From assembly GCA_020848735.1 (NCBI GenBank), contig JADLHO010000065.1:1-64000 (forward strand): 64,000 nucleotides of DNA. Reading direction: 5' to 3'. Made by a program: the position numbers and the translations under genes. The stretch comes from Planctomycetota bacterium. GTDB taxonomy: Bacteria; Planctomycetota; UBA1135; UBA2386. Under the pieces are notes generated by a model, which ran no database searches, was not told the origin of the DNA, and saw only the letters and a program-made list of their open reading frames with translations. Shown in pieces: positions 39,341 to 50,161 of this stretch (position 1 is its first letter; every line of letters starts with the position of its first letter).

Positions 39341-40051
39341 ATGATCGGACTCGTCTTCGACTACCAGTACTTCCTCTACGTCGGCCCCTTCCTCCTCCTC
39401 GCGCTCTGGGCGCAGTGGAAGGTGAAGGGCACCTTCGCGCGCTACGCGCAGGTCGGACTGCGCTCGGGGGTCTCGGGCGCCGAGGTCGCGGCCCTGATCC
39501 TGCGGAACTCGGGCCTGCCCGACGTCCGCATCGAGGCGGTCGACGGGATGCTCTCGGATCACTACGACCCGCAGACGCGCACCGTGCGCCTCTCGCGCGA
39601 CGTGCTCACCGGCCGCTCCGCCGCGGCGGTCGCCGTCGCCGCGCACGAGTGCGGCCATGCGCTCCAGCACGCGCAGGGCTACCAGGCGATGCAGTGGCGC
39701 ACGGCGCTCGTGCCGGTCGTCAACCTGGTCAACACGCTGGCGATGCCGATGTTCCTGTTCGGCATGTTCCTCGTGCCCTTCCAGGTCTTCGCGCTCATCG
39801 CGGTGATCGCGTTCGGTGCGGGCACCCTCTTCCACCTGGTCACGCTGCCGGTCGAGTTCGACGCCTCGTCGCGCGCGATCCGCATCGTCGAGCAGTCGGG
39901 GATCGCGACCGCCGAGGAGATGGTCGGGGTCCGCAAGGTGCTCTACGCCGCGGGCTTCACCTACCTCGCCGCGACGCTGATGTCGGCCGCCGAGCTGGTC
40001 TACTGGCTCGTGCGCTCGGGGCTGCTGGGCGGGAACCGCAGCGAGGACTGA
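39341..40051 (+). CDS. Membrane zinc metallopeptidase (YugP/DUF-type neutral zinc peptidase)
   Basis: VAVAAHECGHALQHAQGYQAMQWRTALVPVVN (HExxH-type) with several TM helices. Confidence 0.88.
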   Translation: MIGLVFDYQYFLYVGPFLLLALWAQWKVKGTFARYAQVGLRSGVSGAEVAALILRNSGLPDVRIEAVDGMLSDHYDPQTRTVRLSRDVLTGRSAAAVAVAAHECGHALQHAQGYQAMQWRTALVPVVNLVNTLAMPMFLFGMFLVPFQVFALIAVIAFGAGTLFHLVTLPVEFDASSRAIRIVEQSGIATAEEMVGVRKVLYAAGFTYLAATLMSAAELVYWLVRSGLLGGNRSED

Positions 40052-40132
40052 TGCGCCGCGCCGCGCCGCACGGTCGCGGCGTCGCGAACTCACCACAGGC
40101 GTCGGCGAATCGTCCCCGCTAGCATCGCGCGG

Positions 40133-40651
40133 ATGGATAGGCGCAAGACGCTCGGCGAGTTCCGAGTGAACGGCGAGCGGCGTGAGGTGGCCTACGAGCC
40201 GCACCGCACGCTCCTCGAGGTGCTCCGTGAGGACCTCGGTCTCACGGGCACGAAGCACGGCTGCGAGCTCGGCGAATGCGGGGCCTGCACCGTGCTCATC
40301 GACGGCACCCCGGTGCTCTCCTGCCTCACCCTCGCCCAGGAGGTCGAGGACCGCCCGATCGAGACGATCGAAGGCATGGCCGACAAGGGCGAGCTGCACC
40401 CGCTGCAGGATTTCTCCGCGGAGCTCGGGGCCTCGCAGTGCGGCTACTGCTCGGCGGGCTTCATGCTCGCGGCGAAGGCGCTGCTCGCGGCGAACCCGGC
40501 GCCGACGCGCGACGAGATCCGCGCGGCGCTCGCGGGCAACCTCTGCCGCTGCACCGGCTACGTGAAGATCTTCGAGGCCGTCGAGCTCGCCGCGGCGAAG
40601 CAGCGCGGCGAGCCCTGCACGCCGAGCCGGGAGTGCACGCATGGCCACTGA
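40133..40651 (+). CDS. 2Fe-2S subunit of xanthine oxidase-family enzyme (4-hydroxybenzoyl-CoA reductase gamma-like)
   Basis: GTKHGCELGECGACTVLIDGTPVLSCL and CGYCSAGFMLAAKALL..NLCRCTGYVKIFEAVE. Confidence 0.93.
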   Translation: MDRRKTLGEFRVNGERREVAYEPHRTLLEVLREDLGLTGTKHGCELGECGACTVLIDGTPVLSCLTLAQEVEDRPIETIEGMADKGELHPLQDFSAELGASQCGYCSAGFMLAAKALLAANPAPTRDEIRAALAGNLCRCTGYVKIFEAVELAAAKQRGEPCTPSRECTHGH

Positions 40652-43178
40652 GGACAGGGGACCGGCGCCGATCGAGCGGCCCGAGGGCAAGCACCTCCAC
40701 GCCGTGCCGGACGATCGCCTCGCGGTGGTCGGCAAGCCCTGGCGCAAGATCGACGCGCGCGCGCGCGTGACCGGTCAGACGCGCTACGCCGACGACCTGA
40801 GCGCGCCGCGCATGGCGTTCTGCAAGCTGCTCCGCAGCACGCAGGCACACGCGCGCATCGTGCGGATCGACACGAGCGCGGCCGAGGCGATGCCGGGGGT
40901 CTACGCGGTGCTCGTCGGCAAGGAGCTGCCGATCGCCTTCGGCATCCTCCCCGTGAGCCAGGACGAGCACACGCTCTGCATCGAGAAGGTGCGCTTCGTC
41001 GGCGATCCCGTCGCGGCCGTCGCCGCGGTCGACGAGGACACGGCCTGGGAGGCGTGTCGGCGCATCGTCGTGGAGTACGCGCCGCTGCCGGTGGTGTCCG
41101 ACGTCTTCGAGTCGGCGGCGACGGATCCGCAGGCGCCCGCCGAGCACCGCATCCACGACTACGGCCGCGTCGGCAACTTCCACCGCCAGGAGAACCTCGA
41201 GTTCGGCGACCTCGCGCAGGGCTTCGCCGAGAGCGACCTGGTCCGCGAGGACTACTTCTTCTTCGAGGGGAACACGCACCTCCCGATGGAGGAGCACGCG
41301 ACGCTCGCGCAGTTCGATCCCGACGGCAAGCTCTGCGTGCAGTCGAGCACGCAGACGCCGCACTACCTGCACCGCGCGCTCGCGAAGGTGCTGGCCGAGC
41401 ACGTTCCCGCGCACAAGATCCGCGTGATCGCGTGTCCGAACGGCGGCGGCTTCGGCGGCAAGAGCGATCCGTTCAGCCACGAGATCGCGGTCGCGATGCT
41501 GTCGATCAAGACGGGTCGGCCCGTCAAGATCACGCTGACGCGCGAGGAGGTCTTCTACACGCACCGCGGGCGGCACCCGGTGCTCATGCGCTCGCGGATC
41601 GGGGTGTCGCGCAGCGGACGCATCAAGGCGCTCGACTTCGAGTCGCACCTCGATGGGGGCTCGTACGGCAGCTATGGCACCGCGAGCACCTTCTACACGG
41701 GTGCCCTGCAGTGCGTGACGTACCAGGTCGAGAACTACTGGTTCCGCGGCGCGCGCCACTTCACGAACAAGGCGCCCTGCGGGCCGAAGCGCGGCCATGG
41801 CACGCCGCAGCCGCGCTTCGCGCTCGAGGTGCAGCTCGACAAGCTCGCGGTCGAGCTCGGACTCGATCCGGTGCGCATCCGCCGCGACAACCTCACCGAG
41901 GCCAACTCGCTGACCGCGAACTGGATGCGCATCGGCACGCAGTCGCTGCGGCAGTGCATCGACAAGGTCGTCGATGGCTCGCGCTTCCTCGAGCGCTGGC
42001 AGAAGCAGCCCTACGGCAAGGGGCTCGGCCTCGCGTGCTCGAGCTACCTCTCGGGCGCGGGCCTGCCCATCTACTGGAACGCGCTGCCGCACTCCGGCGT
42101 GCAGCTCAAGCTCGACCGCAGCGGGCTCGTCACCGTGTTCTGCGGCAGCACCGACATCGGGCAGGGCAGCAACTCGATCCTCGCCTACGTGGTCGGCGAG
42201 GTGCTCGGGCTCGAGCCGCAGGATCTGCGCGTCGTGACGTCCGATACGGATCTCACGCCCGTCGACCTCGGCAGCTACAGCTCGCGCGTGACCCTCATGA
42301 CGGGCAACGCCGCGCTCCAGGCCGCCGAGCGCGCGCGCGATCTGATCGTGCCGCACGTCGCCGACAAGCTCGGCGTCCCGCGCAACCGCATCGGCTTCGC
42401 CAAGGGCCGCGTCTTCGACGTGGGGGACCCCGACCGCGGCATGCCCTTCGCCGATGCGGTCCAGCTCGCCGAGAGCAAGCTCGGCACGCTCGGCACGACG
42501 GGCTCGTACCGGCCGCCGAAGTCCCCGGCGCGCTACAAGGGCGGCGGCGTCGGTCCGAGCGCGAACTACTCGTACACCGCGGCGGTCGTGGAGGTCGACG
42601 TCGATCCCGAGACGGGCATCTACAAGGTGCCGCGCGTGTGGGTCGCGCACGACATCGGTCGCTCGATCAATCCGTGCCTCGTGATGGGGCAGGTCGAGGG
42701 TTCGGTCTACATGGGTCTCGGCGAGGCGATGATGGAGGAGATGAGCTATCGCCCGGATCGCTTCGGCGTGCACAAGATCCCGTCGATGCTCGACTACAAG
42801 TCGCTCACCTCGATGGAGATGCCCGAGGTCACCACCTGGCTCGTCGGCGATCCCGATCCGAACGGGCCCTTCGGTGCGAAGGAGGCCGGGCAGGGCCCGC
42901 TCCTGCCGATGATGCCTGCGGTCGCCAACGCGATCTTCGACGCGGTCGGCGTGCGCGTGGACGAGGTGCCCGTGACCCCCGAGAAGGTCTTCGCGGCGAT
43001 GGAGCTCGCCCGCAAGGGCAAGGACCCGCGCGTGGGACCGACGCGGACGCCACCCGTCGAGTGGCCGGAGGCGCGGCGCGTGCGCACGCCCTGGCAGGGC
43101 GGCACGGGCCTCGAGATCGAGCGCGAGCAGGAGGAACTCGCCGCGTCGCGGGGCAACGGCCCGAAGGGAGGTGCGTGA
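40641..43178 (+). CDS. Molybdopterin-binding large subunit of xanthine oxidase-family enzyme (4-hydroxybenzoyl-CoA reductase alpha-like)
   Basis: KPWRKIDARARVTGQTRYADDL, GGGFGGKSDPFSHEIAVAMLS, CGSTDIGQGSNSILAYV, FGAKEAGQGPLLP. Confidence 0.92.
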   Translation: MATEDRGPAPIERPEGKHLHAVPDDRLAVVGKPWRKIDARARVTGQTRYADDLSAPRMAFCKLLRSTQAHARIVRIDTSAAEAMPGVYAVLVGKELPIAFGILPVSQDEHTLCIEKVRFVGDPVAAVAAVDEDTAWEACRRIVVEYAPLPVVSDVFESAATDPQAPAEHRIHDYGRVGNFHRQENLEFGDLAQGFAESDLVREDYFFFEGNTHLPMEEHATLAQFDPDGKLCVQSSTQTPHYLHRALAKVLAEHVPAHKIRVIACPNGGGFGGKSDPFSHEIAVAMLSIKTGRPVKITLTREEVFYTHRGRHPVLMRSRIGVSRSGRIKALDFESHLDGGSYGSYGTASTFYTGALQCVTYQVENYWFRGARHFTNKAPCGPKRGHGTPQPRFALEVQLDKLAVELGLDPVRIRRDNLTEANSLTANWMRIGTQSLRQCIDKVVDGSRFLERWQKQPYGKGLGLACSSYLSGAGLPIYWNALPHSGVQLKLDRSGLVTVFCGSTDIGQGSNSILAYVVGEVLGLEPQDLRVVTSDTDLTPVDLGSYSSRVTLMTGNAALQAAERARDLIVPHVADKLGVPRNRIGFAKGRVFDVGDPDRGMPFADAVQLAESKLGTLGTTGSYRPPKSPARYKGGGVGPSANYSYTAAVVEVDVDPETGIYKVPRVWVAHDIGRSINPCLVMGQVEGSVYMGLGEAMMEEMSYRPDRFGVHKIPSMLDYKSLTSMEMPEVTTWLVGDPDPNGPFGAKEAGQGPLLPMMPAVANAIFDAVGVRVDEVPVTPEKVFAAMELARKGKDPRVGPTRTPPVEWPEARRVRTPWQGGTGLEIEREQEELAASRGNGPKGGA

Positions 43179-44206
43179 TGCTGAGGCTGCCGAAGTTCAG
43201 CTATCACCGCCCGACGAGCGCCGCCGAGGCCCAGCGCATCGCGGCGGAGCACGGTCCCGATGCGCGCTTCGTCGCCGGGGGCACCGACCTCTACCCGAAC
43301 ATGAAGCGCCGCGTGCAGCGGCCGGGTCACGTCGTGGCGCTCTCGCAGTGCGCGGAGCTGCGCGGTGTCCGGGGCGACGCGCGGCAGGGGATCACCCTCG
43401 GCGCGATGACGACGCTCGCCGCGATCGAGCGCGATGCCCTGCTGCGCGCGCAGTACCCCGCGTTCGTGCACGCCGCATCGGTGGTGTCGACGCCGCTGCT
43501 GCGCAACATGGGCACGATCGGCGGCAACCTGCTGCTCGACACGCGCTGCAACTACTACGACCAGAGCCACGAGTGGCGCGAAGCGATCCAGTTCTGCAAG
43601 AAGTGCGACGGCACGGTGTGCTGGGTCGCGCCCTCGAGCCCGCGGTGCTGGGCCGTGCAGTCGAGCGACACCGTGCCGCTGCTCTGCGCGATCGGCGCCG
43701 AGGTCAGCCTGCTCTCGGGCGACGGCGAGCGCCGCGTGCCCCTGCGTGAGCTGTACCGCGACGACGGCATCGAGTACCTCAGCAAGCGCAGGGAGGAACT
43801 GCTGACCGCGTTGCACCTCCCGGCGAACGACGGCTGGCGCGCGTCGTACCGCAAGCTGCGCCGCCGCGGCTCCTTCGACTTCCCGGTGCTCGGCGTCGGC
43901 GCGTGCCTGCGGCTCGAGGGCGATCGCGTCGTCGAGGCGGACCTGCGCATCGGCGGCGCCGGCTCCTGGCCGATCCCGGCCACGCGCACGGTCGAGATGC
44001 TCCGGGGCGCGGAGCTGCGCTACGGCGATCCGGCGAGCGACGAGCTGATCCGCGCCGCCGCGCAGGAGGCCTACAAGCCGACCCGCGCGATGGACAACAC
44101 GGACCTCGACGCACACTGGCGCAAGAAGATGGCGCCGGTCTTCGTCGCCCGCGCGATCCGCGATTGCCTGCCCGGGGCACCCGAGCGCATCGACGAGCGC
44201 GAATGA
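43178..44206 (+). CDS. FAD subunit of xanthine oxidase-family enzyme with extra Cys-rich insertion (4-hydroxybenzoyl-CoA reductase beta-like)
   Basis: ARFVAGGTDLYPNMKRR, LLRNMGTIGGNLLLDTRCNYYDQSHEWREAIQFCKKCDGTVCWVAPSSPRCWAVQSSD. Confidence 0.9.
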   Translation: MLRLPKFSYHRPTSAAEAQRIAAEHGPDARFVAGGTDLYPNMKRRVQRPGHVVALSQCAELRGVRGDARQGITLGAMTTLAAIERDALLRAQYPAFVHAASVVSTPLLRNMGTIGGNLLLDTRCNYYDQSHEWREAIQFCKKCDGTVCWVAPSSPRCWAVQSSDTVPLLCAIGAEVSLLSGDGERRVPLRELYRDDGIEYLSKRREELLTALHLPANDGWRASYRKLRRRGSFDFPVLGVGACLRLEGDRVVEADLRIGGAGSWPIPATRTVEMLRGAELRYGDPASDELIRAAAQEAYKPTRAMDNTDLDAHWRKKMAPVFVARAIRDCLPGAPERIDERE

Positions 44207-45177
44207 GCGGATCGCGTCGTCGACGGCGTCGCTTCCGCATCGCGGCGGTGTTGCTCGCCGTCCTCGCGGCGCTGTTCGCCGTGGAGTTGCTCTGTCGGGT
44301 GGTCTGGCCGACCCCGCTGTCGATCGCGGGCAGCGAGCGGGAGTCGTGGCGCGCCAATCCCGAGTTCGCGAAGCGCTACTTCGTCGCCGATGCCGAGCTC
44401 GGCTTCGCGCCGCGGCTCGGCAACGAGGTCTACGGCGAAGACGGGTGCCGGGTGCACGCGTATCCGCGCGAGCGGCAGGCGGGTGTGCGCCGCGTGCTCT
44501 TCCTCGGCGACTCGGTGACCTTCCGCGACCGTATCGTCGCCGCCATCCGCGCGCGCGCCGGCGAAGCGGGCCGCGAGTACTTCAATGCGGGAGTCGAGGG
44601 CTACAACACCGCGCAGGAGCTCGGCTGGTTCCGCCGCCACGGCGCGGCGCTGCGACCCGACCACGTCGTGATCGCGGTCCACATGAACGACTTCGAGTCG
44701 GGGCTCGTCGCGTTCCACGACGAGCAGGACCGCATGGTCGTGGTCGAGCCGGAACGCAGTGGCCTGCGCATCTGGCCCTGGCTCTTCGCGCGCAGCGCGG
44801 CCTATCGACGGGCGGTGGCGGTGTACTCGGCGCGCTTCGACCGCCATGACTTCGAGTCGGGGGCACGCGAGGTCGAGACGGCGCTCGCCGCGCTGCGCGA
44901 TGAACTCCGCGCGGGCGGGGCCGAGCTCAGCATCCTGGCACTGCCGGCCTTCGTCGCCGAGGCGGAGTGGAACGAGCACGAGCGGAAGAGCTACGCGCGC
45001 GTCCTCGCGATCGGCGAGGCGCTCGCGATCCGGACCTTCGACCTGCGCCCCGCCGTCGCAGAGCTCGCGGCCGCGGGGATCGCGATGGAGGAGACGCCCG
45101 GCGACCGCTGGCATCCGAACGATGCCGCCGCCGCGGCCATCGCCCGCGTGCTCGAACGGGCGGGCTTCGTGCCCTGA
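44203..45177 (+). CDS. Membrane-anchored SGNH-hydrolase-like protein
   Basis: N-terminal TM, VLFLGDSVTF block I, NAGVEGYNTAQEL, and C-terminal GDRWHPNDAAAAAIA. Confidence 0.75.
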   Translation: MSGSRRRRRRFRIAAVLLAVLAALFAVELLCRVVWPTPLSIAGSERESWRANPEFAKRYFVADAELGFAPRLGNEVYGEDGCRVHAYPRERQAGVRRVLFLGDSVTFRDRIVAAIRARAGEAGREYFNAGVEGYNTAQELGWFRRHGAALRPDHVVIAVHMNDFESGLVAFHDEQDRMVVVEPERSGLRIWPWLFARSAAYRRAVAVYSARFDRHDFESGAREVETALAALRDELRAGGAELSILALPAFVAEAEWNEHERKSYARVLAIGEALAIRTFDLRPAVAELAAAGIAMEETPGDRWHPNDAAAAAIARVLERAGFVP

Positions 45178-45264
45178 CTTGCAATCCGCCCCGCGCAGAC
45201 CACACTGACGGCGCCGTGGCCATGGTCGGCCACGTCCGACTCCCCCAAATCGCAGGATTGCCCC

Positions 45265-45507
45265 ATGAAGCTCGTTGCCCTCGTCCTCGCCCTCGTCACG
45301 CTCTCCGCGTGTGGCACCGCCCCGCAGGCGAGCAGCGCCGTGAACCAGAAGTGCGTGCTCATGGCCGAGCACGACATCGACCCCGAGGTCACCACCGCCT
45401 GGCAGGGCAAGACCCTCGGCTTCTGCTGCGACAAGTGCAAGACGAAGTTCGAGGCGATGGACGACGCCGGCAAGGCGGCGGCCGTGGCGAAGGCCGGCGT
45501 GAAGTGA
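45265..45507 (+). CDS. Small lipoprotein with YHS/TRASH-like metal-binding Cys motif
   Basis: Lipobox LSAC; KCVLMAEHDIDPEVTTAWQGKTLGFCCDKCKTKFEAM. Confidence 0.8.
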   Translation: MKLVALVLALVTLSACGTAPQASSAVNQKCVLMAEHDIDPEVTTAWQGKTLGFCCDKCKTKFEAMDDAGKAAAVAKAGVK

Positions 45508-45532
45508 CCGGAGCGAGCTGACCGGAAAGCAG

Positions 45533-45569
45533 GACGGCCGGCGCCGCGCATCGCGCGACGTCGGCCGTC
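45533..45569. terminator. Inverted repeat GACGGCCG...CGGCCGTC between convergent genes
   Basis: 8-bp perfect outer arms with an inner CGCG-CAT-CGCG stem. Confidence 0.45.
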
Positions 45570-45616
45570 GTCGTTCAAGAAGCCTCCGGCCGGACTTGCC
45601 GGAGTTCCGTCTGCCC

Positions 45617-47551
45617 TCAGTTGTTGACGCCGTCCTTGTAGCCCCGGGTCGTCGGCGCCGCGTCCCAGACGTCCGGCCAGCCATCGAGGTCGCTGTCGCT
45701 GTGCAGCGGCAGGTTGAGCCCGTAGGCCTGCATCACGTTGCGGCCCGCGAAGGAGCGGATCGTGACGCCGTCGTGGTTGGGCGCCGCGCCCTGGATGCGC
45801 AGCGGCACGCGGAAGAGCCACTCGGCGTTGAAGCGCTCGGGGCCGGTGTCCTGACCCGCGACCATGAAGTTCGACGCGATGCGGCCGTCGCCGTCGACGT
45901 CGGCCGGCAGGGTCTCGACGTCGTAGAGCACGAGCTTGCCGAGGAAGTCGAGGACCTGCGTGCGCACCGCGGACGTGGTGCCGAGCCACAGCGCCTTCGA
46001 CGCCGCGCCCTCGCCGTCGTGGCGCAGGATCGCGTGCTCGATCGTGAGCGACTGCCCGTCGTGGCCCCAGGGGAAGCCGCTGCCGACACCCCAGAGCGGC
46101 GCCGTGCGCCAGACCCGGTTGATCGAGCCGCCGAAGTCGATCTCCTCGAAGCCCGCGCCCATGTCGTGGTGCGCGAGGTCGGTGAAGAGGCCCCGCACCT
46201 CGTAGGCGCCGAGGTTGCGCACGAAGCGATCGCCCTGCTGCGTGTAGAGGCGGTTGAGGCGGCCGGTGAGGCGGTTCGACTGCGCGTCGAAGCGGACGTC
46301 GAGGTCGAAGAAGCGACGGTCACCCGCGAAGCGGGGCGCGTTCGGCGCGCTGCTCTGCGCCTCGATCCGCCAGTCCGGGACATGGCACTCGACGCAGCGG
46401 AGTTCGCGGAGGAGCTGGACACCGGCCTCGTATTCCCGGCTCGTGCCGAGGAACGCCGGGCGCGGCGCGTTGAGCATGAACCACTCGCCGAGGTCGAGGT
46501 CGCCCTCGCTGATCTCCGTGAGGTGGCCGTCGCGATCGGGGTCGTCGCGGCTGAAACCGCGCGGGTCGAGGTTGTTGCCGGCGTCGGGCGCCTTGTGCGT
46601 CGCGGGGAACTGGATCGCGCCCGCGAGGGTCGGCAGGCTCACGCCGTCGCCGTCGGGGTCGTTGCGCGTCGAGGGATCGTGCGCCTCGAGACCACCGTGG
46701 GCCTTCCAGGGGTCCCAGAGGAAGGCGCGGTTCGTCGGATTGAGCGCCGAGCGACCGACGCCCTGCCCCCAACCCCAGACGACCATCTCGAAGTTGTAGC
46801 CGAAGGTGTTGACCCCATCGACCTGCGTGGCCGTCGGGACCACGCGACCCTGAGCGTCGACGTACCAGACGCGGAAGATGTTGTTGAGCCTGGGCTTGCC
46901 CGTCAGGCCGTTGGAGAGACGCGGGTTGCCGTAGTCGATCTGGCGCCCACCGGGCTTGGTCTCGATCCAGGTGCTCGACCACGCGGCCTGGGCCTCGGTC
47001 GCGCTGATCCAGCCGTTCCGGTTGCCGTCGATGCGCGCGAGCATCTTCTCGCGCGTCTGGATCGCGAGCATCTCCATGATGCCGGCGCCGTAGTAGTGCG
47101 GCGAGTTGCGCCCGAAGCCCGAGTCCTTGTGGAAGGTGACGCCGCCGCCGGGATTGCCCTGCGGGAGGTTGTGGCAGCCCGAGCAGCTCACCTGGTTGTT
47201 CGCGGTGATCTTGCGCGTCGTGCCGTCGGGCATCGGCCCGGCGAGATTGCTGACCTTGGCGTCGAAGACGCCGTCGCGTTCGCGGAACTCGCGGAAGTTG
47301 AGGTTGCGGCCGAGCTGGTAGGCGAGGAAGGGATCGCGCTCGAAGAACCAGGCCGTCCCCCCGCGCAGCGCGGAGTCGGTCGTGTGGACCGCGCGCACGC
47401 GCGGCTCCTTGACCGAGCGACCGGAGCAGTCGACGTCCGGCTGACCGGAGCCGACCATCGAGCCGCGTTCGGCGAACTGCGCCGAGGCCGTGCCGGCGAG
47501 GAGCGCCGCGCCGAGCAGGGGGAGGAGTGCAGAGCGGACGGTGGACTTCAT
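45617..47551 (-). CDS. DUF1111-type dihaem oxidoreductase / peroxidase-like secreted cytochrome
   Basis: Two CxxCH motifs (CSGCHNLPQGN, CVECHVPDW), signal peptide, SGPLWGVG-like C-terminal region (APLWGVGSGFPWGHDGQS). Confidence 0.85.
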   Translation of the reverse strand: MKSTVRSALLPLLGAALLAGTASAQFAERGSMVGSGQPDVDCSGRSVKEPRVRAVHTTDSALRGGTAWFFERDPFLAYQLGRNLNFREFRERDGVFDAKVSNLAGPMPDGTTRKITANNQVSCSGCHNLPQGNPGGGVTFHKDSGFGRNSPHYYGAGIMEMLAIQTREKMLARIDGNRNGWISATEAQAAWSSTWIETKPGGRQIDYGNPRLSNGLTGKPRLNNIFRVWYVDAQGRVVPTATQVDGVNTFGYNFEMVVWGWGQGVGRSALNPTNRAFLWDPWKAHGGLEAHDPSTRNDPDGDGVSLPTLAGAIQFPATHKAPDAGNNLDPRGFSRDDPDRDGHLTEISEGDLDLGEWFMLNAPRPAFLGTSREYEAGVQLLRELRCVECHVPDWRIEAQSSAPNAPRFAGDRRFFDLDVRFDAQSNRLTGRLNRLYTQQGDRFVRNLGAYEVRGLFTDLAHHDMGAGFEEIDFGGSINRVWRTAPLWGVGSGFPWGHDGQSLTIEHAILRHDGEGAASKALWLGTTSAVRTQVLDFLGKLVLYDVETLPADVDGDGRIASNFMVAGQDTGPERFNAEWLFRVPLRIQGAAPNHDGVTIRSFAGRNVMQAYGLNLPLHSDSDLDGWPDVWDAAPTTRGYKDGVNN

Positions 47552-47801
47552 GGCGAGAGCAGGAACGAGCGGGGCGAGTGAGCCCGCGAGAGGGTATCCC
47601 GTCGGGCGTGTTCCTGACGCTCAGACGGCTCCGCAGCGCGGACCGGTTCCGCTCGCGCTGGAATCCGCCGTCGACGGGGGACGCCACCCGGGGGGACGCG
47701 AGTCGTCGATGCGGTCGAGCGGAGCCGCCGACGCGTCCCGCCGCGCGCGCGACGCCGCAGCGGGCGCGCGGCTCGGTCCTGAGCCTGGACGACGGCGGCG
47801 A

Positions 47802-49118
<1,317 letters not shown>

Positions 49119-49198
49119 TGGGGCGAATCGGGCAAGGGGGACGACGATTGCAGGCGCGCGGACTCTAACCGACGATCCGCGGCCTCGTCATCGCCGCC

Positions 49199-50107
49199 AT
49201 GAACCTCGATCGTCGCGAGTTCCTCACCGGTGTCGCGGCTTCCGGCGCATGCGCCGGAGCCGCGGCGGTCCCTTCGCACGCGCTCCGGCAGGACGCGCCC
49301 TTCAGGCTCAAGTACGCGCCGCCGCTCGGCATGTTCCGCGAGCACTGCCCCGATCCCGTCGACCAGGTGAAGTTCATCGCCGATCACGGCTTCCGCGCGA
49401 TCGAGGACAACGGCATGGCGAGCCGCGGAATCGAGGTGCAGGAGCGCATCCGCGCGGAACTCGATCGCCACGGCATGGAGATGGGCGTCTTCGTCGCGTC
49501 CGCCGACTTCGCGAAGGTCGACTTCGCGTCGGACGACCCCGCGGTGGGCGACGCCATCGTCGCGCGCATGCAGAAGGCCGTGGAGGTCGCGAGGCGCGTC
49601 GGGGCGAAGTGGTGCACCGTCGTCCCGGGCTGCTACGACGATCGCCGCGAGTGGGACTACCAGACGGCGCGCGTCATCGACAACCTGCGCCGCGCCGCCG
49701 CGGTCTGCGAGCCGGCCGGACTGACGATGGTGCTCGAGCCGCTCAACTGGTGGCGCGATCACCCGCGCGTCTTCCTCACGAAGATCCCGCAGGCCTTCCT
49801 CATCTGCCGCGGCGTCAACTCGCCCGCGTGCAAGATCCTCTTCGACCTCTACCACCAGCAGATCACCGAGGGGAACCTCACGGGCAACCTCGACGCGGCC
49901 TGGTCCGAGGTCGCCTACGTGCAGATCGGCGACCATCCCGGGCGCTGCGAGCCCGGCACGGGGGAGATCCACTACCAGCACCTCTTCCGCCACCTGCACG
50001 GCAAGGGCTACCAGGGCATCCTCGGGATGGAGCACGGCAAGTCGAAGGGCGGCAAGGAGGGCGAGCTCGCCGTGATCGCCGCCTACCGCCGGGCCGACGC
50101 GTTCTGA
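49199..50107 (+). CDS. Hydroxypyruvate isomerase-like / sugar phosphate isomerase-epimerase TIM barrel, Tat signal
   Basis: DRREFLTGVAASGACAGAAA; GFRAIEDNGM, VLEPLNWWRDHP, FDLYHQQITEGNL, VQIGDHPGRCEPGTGEIHYQHLF, GMEHGKS. Confidence 0.9.
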   Translation: MNLDRREFLTGVAASGACAGAAAVPSHALRQDAPFRLKYAPPLGMFREHCPDPVDQVKFIADHGFRAIEDNGMASRGIEVQERIRAELDRHGMEMGVFVASADFAKVDFASDDPAVGDAIVARMQKAVEVARRVGAKWCTVVPGCYDDRREWDYQTARVIDNLRRAAAVCEPAGLTMVLEPLNWWRDHPRVFLTKIPQAFLICRGVNSPACKILFDLYHQQITEGNLTGNLDAAWSEVAYVQIGDHPGRCEPGTGEIHYQHLFRHLHGKGYQGILGMEHGKSKGGKEGELAVIAAYRRADAF

Positions 50108-50161
50108 TCGCGGGCGCTCCGGCGCGGTCGCGAGGTTGAATGGCGTCCGCCCTGGCGCACT

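Noticed and set aside
40461-42773. 770-aa minus-strand ORF
   Set aside because: Antisense shadow of the molybdoenzyme large subunit gene.
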